The notes beneath the pieces were generated by a model. That model was given only the letters and a program-made list of their open reading frames with translations, searched no databases and was not told the DNA's origin. From NCBI RefSeq assembly GCF_004770895.1, contig NZ_RQHS01000001.1, forward strand, positions 62,001 to 126,000: 64,000 bases of DNA. Direction: 5' to 3'. The position numbers were made by a program, and so were the translations under genes. Each line of letters opens with the position of its first letter. Within the stretch, counting starts at the first letter, position 1. The stretch is from Leptospira dzoumogneensis. Its GTDB lineage: Bacteria; Spirochaetota; Leptospiria; Leptospirales; Leptospiraceae. Below, piece after piece: positions 17,881 through 26,768 of this stretch.

Positions 17881-18704
17881 CTAGGAACTCCGCCGAATTC
17901 TTTCCTGTTTTGGTACATTCGATCTATTTGAGGAAATGAATCGTAGTACGCTTTTAGAAAATACAATCCGTAAGGGGGGAGGGTAATCCCTGCTATGGTT
18001 CTATCTTTGGAAGAAAGTATTTTCAATATATTCGTCTCTTTGCGCTTCTCTATCGCTATTTCAAAAAGTGTTCCGGTCAGGATCCGGACCATATTATGGA
18101 GGAAACCGTTTGCCTTGATCCGTAAACGAAGAAGTCCGGGCTCTTCTTCACTTTCTATAAGGCTCGCATCATAGATGACCCGGGTAGTTGTCCTTCGGTT
18201 CCGCATCGAAGTGGCTTTTGCCAGACTTCTGAAGTCATGCTCTCCCTTTAGTAGTTCCAGTTCTTCTCTTAAGCGGGAAACGTCAATCCGATGTTGGTAC
18301 CAGAATGCTCTGTTTTTCCAAACCGGTCTTGGAAACCTCGCATTTACCAAAAGATATTCATATTCTCTTGCGGTACAGGAAAACTGAGAATTGAAGTTCA
18401 ATGGGACTTCTGTGATCTCATGAATTGCCAGACCCCGGTCGGTGAGCGCATTCATTCCGAGTAGGAACTTCGACAGATTGGAAATAGGGGAATCCGTCTT
18501 AAAATTTACGATCATTCCCCTGGCATGGACTCCAGTGTCGGTCCTTCCCGCTCCCCAGATACGAGTTTGTTTTTTGAGAAGAATATCCAGTGCCTTTTCT
18601 ATTTCTTCCTGAACCGTGGGAGATTGTTTCTGGCTTTGGTATCCGAAAAAACATCCACCATCGAATTCAATCAGCAAGGCATAGTTTCTAGGATCTTCTG
18701 TCAT
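17877..18704 (-). CDS. truA: tRNA pseudouridine synthase A
   Basis: TruA forms pseudouridine at positions 38-40 of the tRNA anticodon arm. The 275-residue protein has the family core: ALLIEFDGGCFFGYQSQ at the N-terminus, GAGRTDTGVHARG with the catalytic Asp56, and the later REYEYLL and RIKANGFLHNMVRILTG. It is the first gene of a three-gene overlapping run leading to an outer-membrane protein and a lipoprotein. Confidence 0.95.
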   Translation of the reverse strand: MTEDPRNYALLIEFDGGCFFGYQSQKQSPTVQEEIEKALDILLKKQTRIWGAGRTDTGVHARGMIVNFKTDSPISNLSKFLLGMNALTDRGLAIHEITEVPLNFNSQFSCTAREYEYLLVNARFPRPVWKNRAFWYQHRIDVSRLREELELLKGEHDFRSLAKATSMRNRRTTTRVIYDASLIESEEEPGLLRLRIKANGFLHNMVRILTGTLFEIAIEKRKETNILKILSSKDRTIAGITLPPYGLYFLKAYYDSFPQIDRMYQNRKEFGGVPR

Positions 18705-18762
18705 AGTCTGGAGCGAGAATGGGAAGGAGTAAGACTAAGTGGAGAAGGGAGAAACAATTCTC

Positions 18763-19644
18763 TTATTTTTCTCCGCCCATTTCTTCTATGATCTTATTGT
18801 ATTCGTCATAGAGTTCTTTTGCCATATCGATGATGACGGAAGGTTTGGACTTAGATGCCTTACCTGAACCGTACAATCTAGAAAGAGTTCTTTTGGCGCG
18901 GATGAGAAGGTTCAGTTTAGAAGCCGCATCGGATGCTAGTTCTTCCTTGAACTTCATTGTGAGATAAGCGGAAAGATAGATGACTCCGTCGAATCCCCAG
19001 TTTTTGTCCGTATCGGGCCCGAGTAGATAAGAAGCTGCATCCACAGGTTCTGAACCTGATTGCATGATCTCCATTGTGTCCGTGTACCAGCCCGCGGATT
19101 TTTGGTATAAAAGGTCCCGGATCTTGTCGTAACCCATACCTGGAAACTCAGTATTCACATCATCGAAGTACCAAGCGCCTCTAACAGCGCAGACCGCTTT
19201 TTTAGGTGTAGGAGCTACTGTCACTTTTCTGGACTGGTAACATTCTATCGCTAATAGATAAGACGCAGCACCCAAGATCAGGTTCCTTTCCTGGTAAAAA
19301 TCGGTAGGTCCCATGATGGACTCTATGTTTTTGCGTCTAACTTCTGCGGATTCCCTTAATTTTGCGAGTTCGTCCGCATCTAGTCCGGACCAATCTTTAG
19401 GGAACGCGGTATAAAGACAACGAGGGCAGACGTTTAGAACGTAATCGTTCGGGCTCACACGGCCGAATTTTTTGTTTTTTTCGTATAAGCGACGTAATTC
19501 CTGGGTGAGTTTACCGGCGATCAGCCTTCCACCCCCTTGGAACATACTTTCCCTTTGGTGGACCTCGCTACAGATAGGGCAGACCGTATCTTCTTTGTTG
19601 CGAAACGAGATTTTTTTGCCTTGGGCTAATGCTGTTGCTGTCAT
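18763..19644 (-). CDS. DUF2225 family zinc-ribbon protein
   Basis: The 293-residue protein carries two CxxC pairs, TVCPICSEV and NVCPRCLYTAFPKDW, as in DUF2225 proteins, where they probably bind zinc. The remainder is mainly helical. Function is unknown. The ATG at 19644 gives MTATALAQGKKISF; a GTG 45 nt upstream is possible but adds no recognisable sequence. It is divergent from the next gene. Confidence 0.82.
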   Translation of the reverse strand: MTATALAQGKKISFRNKEDTVCPICSEVHQRESMFQGGGRLIAGKLTQELRRLYEKNKKFGRVSPNDYVLNVCPRCLYTAFPKDWSGLDADELAKLRESAEVRRKNIESIMGPTDFYQERNLILGAASYLLAIECYQSRKVTVAPTPKKAVCAVRGAWYFDDVNTEFPGMGYDKIRDLLYQKSAGWYTDTMEIMQSGSEPVDAASYLLGPDTDKNWGFDGVIYLSAYLTMKFKEELASDAASKLNLLIRAKRTLSRLYGSGKASKSKPSVIIDMAKELYDEYNKIIEEMGGEK

Positions 19645-19778
19645 ACGAAGAATTTCCGGAAAAATCGAGCCGGAAGCGTCAATTCTCACCGTATTCTAAC
19701 CGATAGACTAAGAAGAAAAGCACGATTTTCGGGTTGAACCCGGTCTTCTCAGGAAGATACTAAGGAAAAGGTCCGCCA

Positions 19779-20891
19779 ATGAAAAAACTTCTCGTTTTCA
19801 TGATTGCGATGTTAGTCGCCCCAGTTCTATTACACGGCGAAGCCGTTTCTATGAAATCGTATAAGAAGAGAATAGAACTCTTAACTTATTTAAGAGCGAT
19901 AGAACCTGTTGTTAAAAATTATCCTGGAGAGGTAAAATCCTCCGGGCAGGGTCAGGCCCAAGCAGATGGGGAAAGACTCGCGAAGTATAAAGAACTCAAA
20001 AGATTGTACCAAGAAGGTCTTCTGTATTTCTTCGAAGGGAATTTCGTAAATTCTTATCGTAGATTTTTAGAATCCCAGCTTGGAATGGAACTTCTTCTGG
20101 AAGAACTTTCTCAGGCATATGTGGAAAGAACGGAAGAGATCCTGAAAACAGCGATCGAAAAGAAAAATCCGAATAATCCTATGGATAGAGCGCTTGTGGA
20201 TATTTCCGTGGAATACGGAAAAACAAGTTATATCCGTGCGGATATCAAGGAGAATAGAGAAGCTCCTTATACCCGCAGAATGTACAACCCTAGAGAATTC
20301 CATTACGTGGTAAATAAATACACCATCGAAAAAAATATGGAGTTAGGTTATCAATTCTTGGGAGAAGCCAAGGAAGCACGTAATAACGCACTTAAGATAG
20401 AAAAACATCTGGAGAAACACCAAAAACTCCAGCCTGAGCATAGAAAACATCGTATCGAAATGTATTTGGGAGCGATCAATCTTTGCAGGGACGCAAGATC
20501 CAATGCGATGAATATTTTCAAACTCAAGTATCCTTATGATAATTATTATCTGCAAAGATCGGACGCTAAAACTGAAGAGACTCGTAACGAGATCGGAGAG
20601 ATCACTCCGGGTGAAGTTGTTTCGGTAGAAGGAGTTACATATGACTTCTCCACTAACCCTCTTGTCCGTGCGGATAATAGAATGAGCCCCGTATTCGATA
20701 AAAGAATTCCGGACGATTATCGTAGAGACGCTGTGGATATTTTAGGCAGAGTTTATGACGATGAGATCGACAATAAACTATATCTTCGCTGGGATGCTGA
20801 TACTCGTAAAAAACTTCTGGGAGATAAGATCCCTCCAGGAGCTCAGAAGAGAAAACAAGCTGCAGCTGCTTCCCAGCCTGCTAATAAATAA
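19779..20891 (+). CDS. conserved exported helical protein
   Basis: The 370-residue protein has a signal peptide (MKKLLVFMIAMLVAPVLLHGEA) and a mostly helical, strongly charged mature region (KYKELKRLYQEGLLYFFEGN, ALKIEKHLEKHQKLQPEHRK), with a TPR-like first part and a basic, Gln/Ala-rich tail. I do not recognise a family with assigned function. It is followed by a terminator and appears monocistronic. Confidence 0.65.
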   Translation: MKKLLVFMIAMLVAPVLLHGEAVSMKSYKKRIELLTYLRAIEPVVKNYPGEVKSSGQGQAQADGERLAKYKELKRLYQEGLLYFFEGNFVNSYRRFLESQLGMELLLEELSQAYVERTEEILKTAIEKKNPNNPMDRALVDISVEYGKTSYIRADIKENREAPYTRRMYNPREFHYVVNKYTIEKNMELGYQFLGEAKEARNNALKIEKHLEKHQKLQPEHRKHRIEMYLGAINLCRDARSNAMNIFKLKYPYDNYYLQRSDAKTEETRNEIGEITPGEVVSVEGVTYDFSTNPLVRADNRMSPVFDKRIPDDYRRDAVDILGRVYDDEIDNKLYLRWDADTRKKLLGDKIPPGAQKRKQAAAASQPANK

Positions 20892-20915
20892 GAACCTTCC
20901 ATTCATCTGAAAATA

Positions 20916-20947
20916 AAAAGGCCGGTCTCATAGAGATCGGCTTTTTT
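20916..20947 (+). terminator. rho-independent terminator
   Basis: AAAAAGGCCGGTCTC and AGATCGGCTTTTTT form a stem with one bulge and one G-T pair, followed by the T-run. It lies 25 nt after the stop of the exported helical protein. Confidence 0.85.
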
Positions 20948-21084
20948 ATTGGATCAGGTCCTTTATATACCAAGCGAACATCGTAAGTTATGATCGGATT
21001 GGAATATTTCATTCGTGTTTCTCTCTTTGACTAATGTTAAGAATTTGCTTTCCTTGTTCACTGCGATACTAAAGCATAGTTCGC

Positions 21085-21882
21085 ATGAATCCACTCAAGT
21101 TTATGGAAAGCCGTTTGGGCAGGTTTTCCCCGAAGTATCGCAAACTGGTATTACGCACCTATGTCGTAACCTTAAGGCTGGTACTTACGGTAGCGTTTCC
21201 TACTATGATCGCCGGGATTTTTTATGCGGTCATCGGTAAGAGAGAAAAACAATATGCTTCTTTTCTAAAGGGTGCAAAAACTTGGGGACCAGTTGTGATC
21301 CGTATGACCAAAACGGATCTTATGATCAAGAATGAGATGCAGATCCCGGAAAAGGGTCATATGATCTTTTTAAATCATGTAAACGAAATAGATTTTCCTT
21401 ATGATTGCCTGGTGGTCAACAAACCGTATCTGGCAAACCAAGTGATCAAAAAAACTTTAGTGGCCTATTGGTGGATGAAGGCGATGGGTTCTCAGGTTTT
21501 TGAGACCTCCAAAGCGGCTACGATCGCAGTATCCGTTCGTAATTTAATAAAAGGGCTTTCCACTACTTCTTATATAGTTTATCCGGAAGGTCATAATTCT
21601 TATTCTGAAATTATCCAACCGATGCAAAAAGGGATGATCAAACTTGCGTATGAGAATAAAATTCCTGTGGTGTTGGTACTAAAATCTGGAATTACCACTT
21701 ACCAGACGGAACCTATGTTTGCTAAGGTTGGATACAAGTTTATAGGAAGATATGAACCCTGGACTTACGAGACCTGGGAGAATTTTAGGGATTTCTTATA
21801 CGAAACCATGAGCAAGGAAAAGATCGCATTAGACTCCGAGATCGGAACAGTGCGCGAACCTGTCTCTTCTAAATCCAAGTGA
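21085..21882 (+). CDS. PlsC-like 1-acylglycerol-3-phosphate acyltransferase
   Basis: The 265-residue membrane protein has the acyltransferase motifs LNHVNEIDFPYD (HxxxxD variant, about residues 98-109) and YPEGHNSYSE (block III-like, about 172-181). Such enzymes acylate lysophosphatidic acid in phospholipid synthesis; substrate choice cannot be read from the sequence. One N-terminal membrane segment is visible (LVLTVAFPTMIAGIFYAVIG). Its TGA overlaps the GTG of the biotin carboxylase gene. Confidence 0.82.
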   Translation: MNPLKFMESRLGRFSPKYRKLVLRTYVVTLRLVLTVAFPTMIAGIFYAVIGKREKQYASFLKGAKTWGPVVIRMTKTDLMIKNEMQIPEKGHMIFLNHVNEIDFPYDCLVVNKPYLANQVIKKTLVAYWWMKAMGSQVFETSKAATIAVSVRNLIKGLSTTSYIVYPEGHNSYSEIIQPMQKGMIKLAYENKIPVVLVLKSGITTYQTEPMFAKVGYKFIGRYEPWTYETWENFRDFLYETMSKEKIALDSEIGTVREPVSSKSK

Positions 21883-23354
21883 TCAAAAGACTACTTATCG
21901 CAAACAGAGGAGAGATTTCTCTCCGTATCCAAAAGACCTGCAAAAGGTTAGGTATAGAGACAGTAGCCGTATATTCGGATGCGGATAAGGATGCACCTTT
22001 CGTAAAAGCGGCGGACTTTTCCTTTTATTTGGGAGAGTCGGAACCTTCTAGATCCTATTTAGTAATTCCTAATATACTAAAAGCAATTTCCGAAACGGGA
22101 GCGGATGCGGTCCATCCCGGTTACGGGTTCTTGTCCGAGAAGGCAGAATTTGCAAGAGAACTTTCCAAGGCAAAAATCTCTTTCTTAGGACCTAAGCCTG
22201 AAACTGTGGACCTGATGGGTGACAAGATCCGATCTCGTGCGGCAATGGAGAAGGCAGGAGTCCCTGTCGTCCCGGGATACGAAGGAGACTCCCAGGAACA
22301 TTCCGTTTTATTAAAAGAGGCGGAAAGGATCGGATTTCCGGTCATGATCAAGGCGAGTGCGGGCGGCGGCGGAAAAGGAATGAAACGTGTCTTTTCCAAA
22401 GAGGAATTTTTGCCTGCATTAGAATCCGCACAAAGAGAGGCAGGAAACGCTTTCGGGGACTCAAGAGTATTTTTAGAAAAATATATTATAAATCCTAGAC
22501 ATATAGAAGTCCAGGTATTCGGAGATTCTTCCGGAAAAGTGATCCATCTATTCGAAAGAGAATGTTCCATCCAGAGAAGGCACCAGAAAGTAGTGGAGGA
22601 ATCTCCCGCACCTAATCTGCCTTCTGAACTGAAACAAAAGATCTGCGAAGTAGCTGTTAAGGCCGCTTCTTCCATCGGTTATATCGGTGCTGGAACGGTT
22701 GAATTTATTCTGGGGGAAGATTCCTCATTCTACTTCTTGGAAATGAATACAAGACTTCAGGTGGAACATCCTGTTACTGAATCAGTAACAGGTTTCGATC
22801 TAGTAGAATGGCAGATCAGAATTGCAGAAGGTGTGAGTATCGAAAAACTCACCGGCGGAAAATCTCCCTCCCAGAGTGGACATGCGATCGAGGTCCGATT
22901 ATATGCGGAAGATCCTGAGAATGAGTTCCTGCCTTCTATCGGTAAGATAGAACTCGCCAGATTCCCGGAAGTCCAAAATTTGAGAGTGGATTCTGGAGTG
23001 GTCACAGGTTCAGAAGTTTCTCTCTATTACGATCCGATGCTTGCTAAAGTGATCGGGACCGGAAAAACAAGAGAAGAAGCTCGCAAAAATCTGATCTCCG
23101 GCCTGGAAGAAACGATCGTATTCGGGCCGATCACAAATCTGAATTATCTAAAAGCGATCTTGGAACATTCCGAATTCGTAAAAGGAAACACCAATACTCA
23201 TTTTTTAGAAAAACATAAAATAGTTTGGGAAGAATCCGGAGAAGAAAAAGAAGCACTCATGAGAACTGCATCTTTTCTTGCGAACCGAACAGTGAAAACT
23301 TCCTCCGTATGGGAAGCCGTCGGGCCGAACGGAGTTTGGGGAGAAATATCTTGA
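21879..23354 (+). CDS. accC: biotin carboxylase subunit of an acyl-CoA carboxylase
   Basis: The protein carboxylates biotin using ATP and bicarbonate. The 491 residues contain the ATP-grasp glycine loop SAGGGGKGMKRV (about 159-170), the biotin-carboxylase signatures FLEKYIINPRHIEVQVFGD and FLEMNTRLQVEHPVTE (about 286-301), and a C-terminal lid. It is about 40 residues longer than the usual AccC, the extra part resembling the start of the linker seen in methylcrotonyl-type alpha subunits. The start GTG overlaps the upstream stop. The next frame supplies the biotin carrier. No carboxyltransferase gene is seen nearby. Confidence 0.92.
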   Translation: MIKRLLIANRGEISLRIQKTCKRLGIETVAVYSDADKDAPFVKAADFSFYLGESEPSRSYLVIPNILKAISETGADAVHPGYGFLSEKAEFARELSKAKISFLGPKPETVDLMGDKIRSRAAMEKAGVPVVPGYEGDSQEHSVLLKEAERIGFPVMIKASAGGGGKGMKRVFSKEEFLPALESAQREAGNAFGDSRVFLEKYIINPRHIEVQVFGDSSGKVIHLFERECSIQRRHQKVVEESPAPNLPSELKQKICEVAVKAASSIGYIGAGTVEFILGEDSSFYFLEMNTRLQVEHPVTESVTGFDLVEWQIRIAEGVSIEKLTGGKSPSQSGHAIEVRLYAEDPENEFLPSIGKIELARFPEVQNLRVDSGVVTGSEVSLYYDPMLAKVIGTGKTREEARKNLISGLEETIVFGPITNLNYLKAILEHSEFVKGNTNTHFLEKHKIVWEESGEEKEALMRTASFLANRTVKTSSVWEAVGPNGVWGEIS

Positions 23355-23830
23355 ACCGTTTGTTCCGACTCCAATGGAAAGAAAAAGAATACGTATTGGA
23401 TCTGGGAGATTCTTCCTCCAGACTATTCGGTCCTGAAAAAAAATGGGAATCACTTCTCACTCATTATTCTTGGACGGAAGGTGAGGACGGTTCTTATTCT
23501 TTGCCTGATGGAAGCGTAGCATTACTTAGAAGCGGGAAACTTTTCATCCATACAAAAGGAAAAACATTCCAGTTCGCGATCAAAGGAAGAGAAACTTCAG
23601 ATGCACAAGCCGCTTCTTTAGAGATCAAAAGTCCTATGCCAGGAAAGATCATCAAGGTAGAAGTAAAGCCGGGAGACTCCGTTAAAAAAGGACAGACTCT
23701 TGCAGTCGTAGAAGCTATGAAGATGGAACATGCCTTGAAGGCTGGAGCAGATGCTAAAGTATTAGAAGTACTCGCTCATCCAGGTGATATTGTTTCCCAA
23801 GACCAGTTGCTGATCCGATTAGGCGAGTAA
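23351..23830 (+). CDS. biotin carboxyl carrier domain protein
   Basis: The 159-residue product ends with a biotinyl domain: SPMPGKIIKVEVKPGDSVKK and EAMKMEHAL, where Lys124 is the expected biotinylation site 35 residues from the C-terminus. The first half resembles the BT linker of methylcrotonyl/propionyl-CoA carboxylase alpha subunits. The start is a TTG overlapping the stop of the carboxylase gene (TTGA). Together the two genes correspond to one split alpha subunit. The frame is open further upstream to 23225, inside the carboxylase gene, but that part is a shadow. Confidence 0.85.
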   Translation: MNRLFRLQWKEKEYVLDLGDSSSRLFGPEKKWESLLTHYSWTEGEDGSYSLPDGSVALLRSGKLFIHTKGKTFQFAIKGRETSDAQAASLEIKSPMPGKIIKVEVKPGDSVKKGQTLAVVEAMKMEHALKAGADAKVLEVLAHPGDIVSQDQLLIRLGE

Positions 23831-23870
23831 ATTTATTTCCTTCTTCACATTCTTCGATCTTGTTTCATGC

Positions 23871-23888
23871 TACTGAAACATTTCAGTA
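23871..23888. promoter_or_regulatory. 8-bp inverted repeat, possible operator
   Basis: TACTGAAA and TTTCAGTA flank a CA spacer, between the carrier protein gene and the Omp85-like gene. It could be a protein binding site or a short hairpin; no T-run follows. Confidence 0.3.
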
Positions 23889-23997
23889 TTGTTAAAAATT
23901 AAATTCTTATTTCGAACAAACGGTATGATAATTTTAGAATCAGGTTTAAGTCGAAGCCCATGACCCAATATCAAAAGAAAAGGTTCCAGGAATAAAT

Positions 23998-24026
23998 TTG
24001 ACATCGAGTCAGATACTATTATACAT
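23998..24026 (+). promoter_or_regulatory. sigma70-type promoter of the first Omp85-like gene
   Basis: TTGACA at 23998-24003 is followed after 16 nt by TATACA (24020-24025). The ATG is 34 nt downstream of the -10 element. The spacing and sequence are close to consensus. Confidence 0.6.
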
Positions 24027-24058
24027 TGCGAATTCCATAAAAATTTTCAGGTTACTGC

Positions 24059-25582
24059 ATGAAGCATTTCCTTATTCGCATAGGCATAATTGCTATATTG
24101 GCCTTTGTTTCGACTCAAAGTATCTCCGCCGATCCGGGGCTTTTGGATGGTTGTGAAAAACCTCCTGAAAGAACGGATCTACCATTCTTTATTAGTCCTA
24201 AAAGACAGCTTTGTAAAAAGGATCTAGAAAAGAAGAAGGAAGGTTGGTTCCCGACTGGACTTCCTCTTCTAAACTCGGATCCGAATACTGGGATCGGTTA
24301 CGGAATTCGTGTATTCGCATATAATAATGGAAAAAAAGAAGATCCATTTTTCGAATATACTCCTTATAAATTCAGAATTTACGCTCAGTACTTCAATACC
24401 ACAAAACAACGCCAATACCAAGATATCGCTTTCGATGCTCCGTATGTGTTTGGAACACAATGGCGTTTGAGAGGGGAAGGTGTTTATGATGCCAACCCGA
24501 ATACTTTATTCTTTGGTATTGGAGAATCTTCTCTCCAAACCTTAAGTTATACGGATAGGAACCAGGACGGAGGTTCTGTGTTCACTAACGCAACTTTTGC
24601 GGACCAACAAAGAAACCTGGCTTACACTAGACCTGGTGGTCCTGGAGATCCTGTAGATATTAACGGTGCCGTTTACAACGGATTCCCCGCACAAAACGGA
24701 TTTAGAGTAACGGACTCTCAATACAACCGATATAATTTGATCTCTCCAACTGCTATGTTGAGTGGAGAAAGATCTTATGTCGGAGGAACTGTTCGACTCG
24801 TTGCTGGACTTCGTATGTCCCAGAATATCGTAAGAGCATTTGACGGAACTCTTGCGAATGCTTCTGATCCTTACTTAGATGGATTCGGGATCAATTCAGG
24901 TGGAAAGGCGATTAACGGTACTACTAAAATTACCGAAGATTATAATTCAGGAAAGATCTTAGGTTATCACGGCGGTATGGTAAACACACTTCGATTAGGA
25001 GTCGTTTATGATACGAGAGACTTGGAGCCGGATCCGAACCAGGGTGTTTTTTTAGAAGCAACCTACGAAAGATCCGCAAAAACTTTCGGATCTAATTTCG
25101 ATTATTCCAAATATTTCACTCAGGCAAAATTTTTCTGGAGCCCGTTCCCAAGAGTTTTCGACAAATTGGTTCTCGCAGGACGAGGCGGTTTCTCCGTCAC
25201 TGAGGGGGATGCACCATTCTTCGAATACCGTAACATGTGGGGAACCGAAGGTGTGATCTCCGGACTAGGTGGACGTACTACATTAAGAGGTTATAAACAA
25301 GACCGATTCGTGGGACGTGCAATGGGTTGGGGTAATATCGAACTTCGCTGGAAATTCGGATCTCTTTCCGTTGCAGGACAACACTTCGCATTCAACTTAG
25401 TTCCTTTCATGGACTTCGGACGAGTTTGGGACGACGAACATAAGGTGGGAACCAAGGATTATAAATATTCCCGAGGTATCGGTCTTAGGATCGCTTGGAA
25501 TCAAACAACTATCATCATGTTCGACTATGCTGTTTCCAGAGAAGATAAACAGCTATTCGTAAACTTCAACCACGCGTTCTAA
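24059..25582 (+). CDS. Omp85-like (BamA/TamA-type barrel) outer-membrane protein, copy 1
   Basis: The 507-residue protein has a signal peptide and then a short Cys-containing segment ([10 protein letters not shown] ... QLCKKDL) leading directly into a large beta-barrel. [16 protein letters not shown] (about residues 401-416) matches the conserved RGY/F loop of the Omp85 surface-antigen barrel. No POTRA repeats precede the barrel, so it is not a complete BamA; it fits the short Omp85-like proteins (DUF5982 N-terminus) of Leptospira. It ends FVNFNHAF with a terminal Phe. A close paralogue lies 2.7 kb downstream. A DUF1566 lipoprotein gene follows after 10 nt. Confidence 0.82.
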   Translation: MKHFLIRIGIIAILAFVSTQSISADPGLLDGCEKPPERTDLPFFISPKRQLCKKDLEKKKEGWFPTGLPLLNSDPNTGIGYGIRVFAYNNGKKEDPFFEYTPYKFRIYAQYFNTTKQRQYQDIAFDAPYVFGTQWRLRGEGVYDANPNTLFFGIGESSLQTLSYTDRNQDGGSVFTNATFADQQRNLAYTRPGGPGDPVDINGAVYNGFPAQNGFRVTDSQYNRYNLISPTAMLSGERSYVGGTVRLVAGLRMSQNIVRAFDGTLANASDPYLDGFGINSGGKAINGTTKITEDYNSGKILGYHGGMVNTLRLGVVYDTRDLEPDPNQGVFLEATYERSAKTFGSNFDYSKYFTQAKFFWSPFPRVFDKLVLAGRGGFSVTEGDAPFFEYRNMWGTEGVISGLGGRTTLRGYKQDRFVGRAMGWGNIELRWKFGSLSVAGQHFAFNLVPFMDFGRVWDDEHKVGTKDYKYSRGIGLRIAWNQTTIIMFDYAVSREDKQLFVNFNHAF

Positions 25583-25592
25583 GGAAAAAGAA

Positions 25593-26279
25593 ATGAGAAG
25601 AATATTAATAATAGTAAGATCCTTATTCACCTTATTCGCGTTTTGTATGTTCGCGATGGGTTGTGAAGAGAAGCTGGATCATAGTCCTTATGGTTTCAGA
25701 GAAGAAGATGACAGCGATCTAATTGCAGGAGCGCTTTTTTTCCAAAGTTTTACGACTAATCCAGATGGAACAACATCTGATTCTACAAGCGGTTTGATGT
25801 GGAAGACTTGTAGCCAAGGACAAGTGTTTAGCGGCGATGCTACAAATTTCAGTTGTAGGGGAGCGAGTGGAACACTGGCGAATCCGAGTTCCTTCGGAGC
25901 CTCAGAATTACAATATTGTAGTGTGGATCTGAATTCTTGTAATACATTAGGAATACCTCAAACATTAACGAATGTGTCCCCGATAGGTATCCCGGGAAAT
26001 TCGGAAGCATATAATTCTTGTGCGAACGATAATACGGGTGGTTATAATGACTGGAGAGTTGCTAGTTTCTTAGAGTTAAAATATTTAAGTTCTAATAGCC
26101 GCAACTTCATGCTGTTAAAGTTCCCTGATACAATAGAGGCGTTCTATTGGAGTTCTACGGCGAATGAACAAGATGTGGCGGGTAAGACAGCTAGAGCGGT
26201 ATCTTTTACCAGAGATAGATTTGGAGAAGATGAGGCTTTTAGCAAAACCAGCAGATATTTTATTCGCTGCGTAAGATAA
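25593..26279 (+). CDS. DUF1566 lipoprotein, copy 1
   Basis: The 228-residue protein has a signal peptide with lipobox FAMGC (about Cys24) and a DUF1566 (Lcl C-terminal-like) domain: TSGLMWKTCS, NDWRVASFLELKYLS, FYWSSTA and a terminal YFIRCVR. DUF1566 domains occur in surface proteins and are thought to be structural or adhesive; the role here is unknown. The gene begins 10 nt after the barrel gene and is presumably coexpressed. It encodes exactly the same protein as the copy at 28294-28980. Confidence 0.88.
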   Translation: MRRILIIVRSLFTLFAFCMFAMGCEEKLDHSPYGFREEDDSDLIAGALFFQSFTTNPDGTTSDSTSGLMWKTCSQGQVFSGDATNFSCRGASGTLANPSSFGASELQYCSVDLNSCNTLGIPQTLTNVSPIGIPGNSEAYNSCANDNTGGYNDWRVASFLELKYLSSNSRNFMLLKFPDTIEAFYWSSTANEQDVAGKTARAVSFTRDRFGEDEAFSKTSRYFIRCVR

Positions 26280-26475
26280 GACACAGGATTAAGAGACACA
26301 GGGATATTTGGCACGCAGAGACGCTGAGCCGCAGAGGGTTTGGGTTCGCACAGAGTCTCAGAGATGTTGTTTTGTAGGAATTCCTACATTCGACATTTCT
26401 GTTTTATGAACCTCCGTGCCTTTGTGTCTCGGTGCGAAAATTCTCCGCGTCTTCGCGCCTCTGCGTGGGATTTTA
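26280..26475. repeat. ACGCAGAG-type repeat plus palindrome, duplicated tract
   Basis: This tract holds GGCACGCAGAGACGCTGAG, CCGCAGAGGGTTTGGGTTCG, a palindrome copy at 26373-26388 and an inverted partner (CTCCGCGTC, GCGCCTCTGCGTGG). The stretch to 26441 is almost identical to 28981-29142, differing at about two positions. Confidence 0.75.
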
Positions 26476-26706
26476 TGGAACTTTCCTAAACTTTATGGTA
26501 ATATTATAAATTATTAATGTTTCTGATTTGCCTTGTTTTACTTTTCTATGTGACCTAAACAAAGGTTCACTTATATATCCCTTATATCTGGGTCGAAATC
26601 GTGTTTTAGTAATGTACAATTCGCTAATTTTTTTATAACCCTTGTGATGAAAGGGAACTTTTGCGTGACGAACGGGGTCACCAAAACCCTAATTCGAAAT
26701 TTTCAA

Positions 26707-26735
26707 TTGACATAAGCTCTTATAACTTCAATAAC
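26707..26735 (+). promoter_or_regulatory. candidate promoter of the second Omp85-like gene
   Basis: TTGACA at 26707-26712 is followed after 17 nt by AATAAC. The -10 is imperfect but the -35 is exact and the site is 34 nt before the ATG at 26769, the same layout as for copy 1. The upstream 230 nt show nothing else recognisable. Confidence 0.45.
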
Positions 26736-26768
26736 TAACGAACTTAAAATCTTAGATCCGGAGTGTAC

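Noticed and set aside
23225..23350. Upstream extension of the biotin carrier gene
   Set aside because: It lies inside the biotin carboxylase coding sequence in another frame and is arginine-rich without similarity to the linker domain.
26280..26475. Insertion sequence in the duplicated region
   Set aside because: No transposase frame, terminal inverted repeats or target-site duplication were seen; the tract is non-coding repeat sequence.
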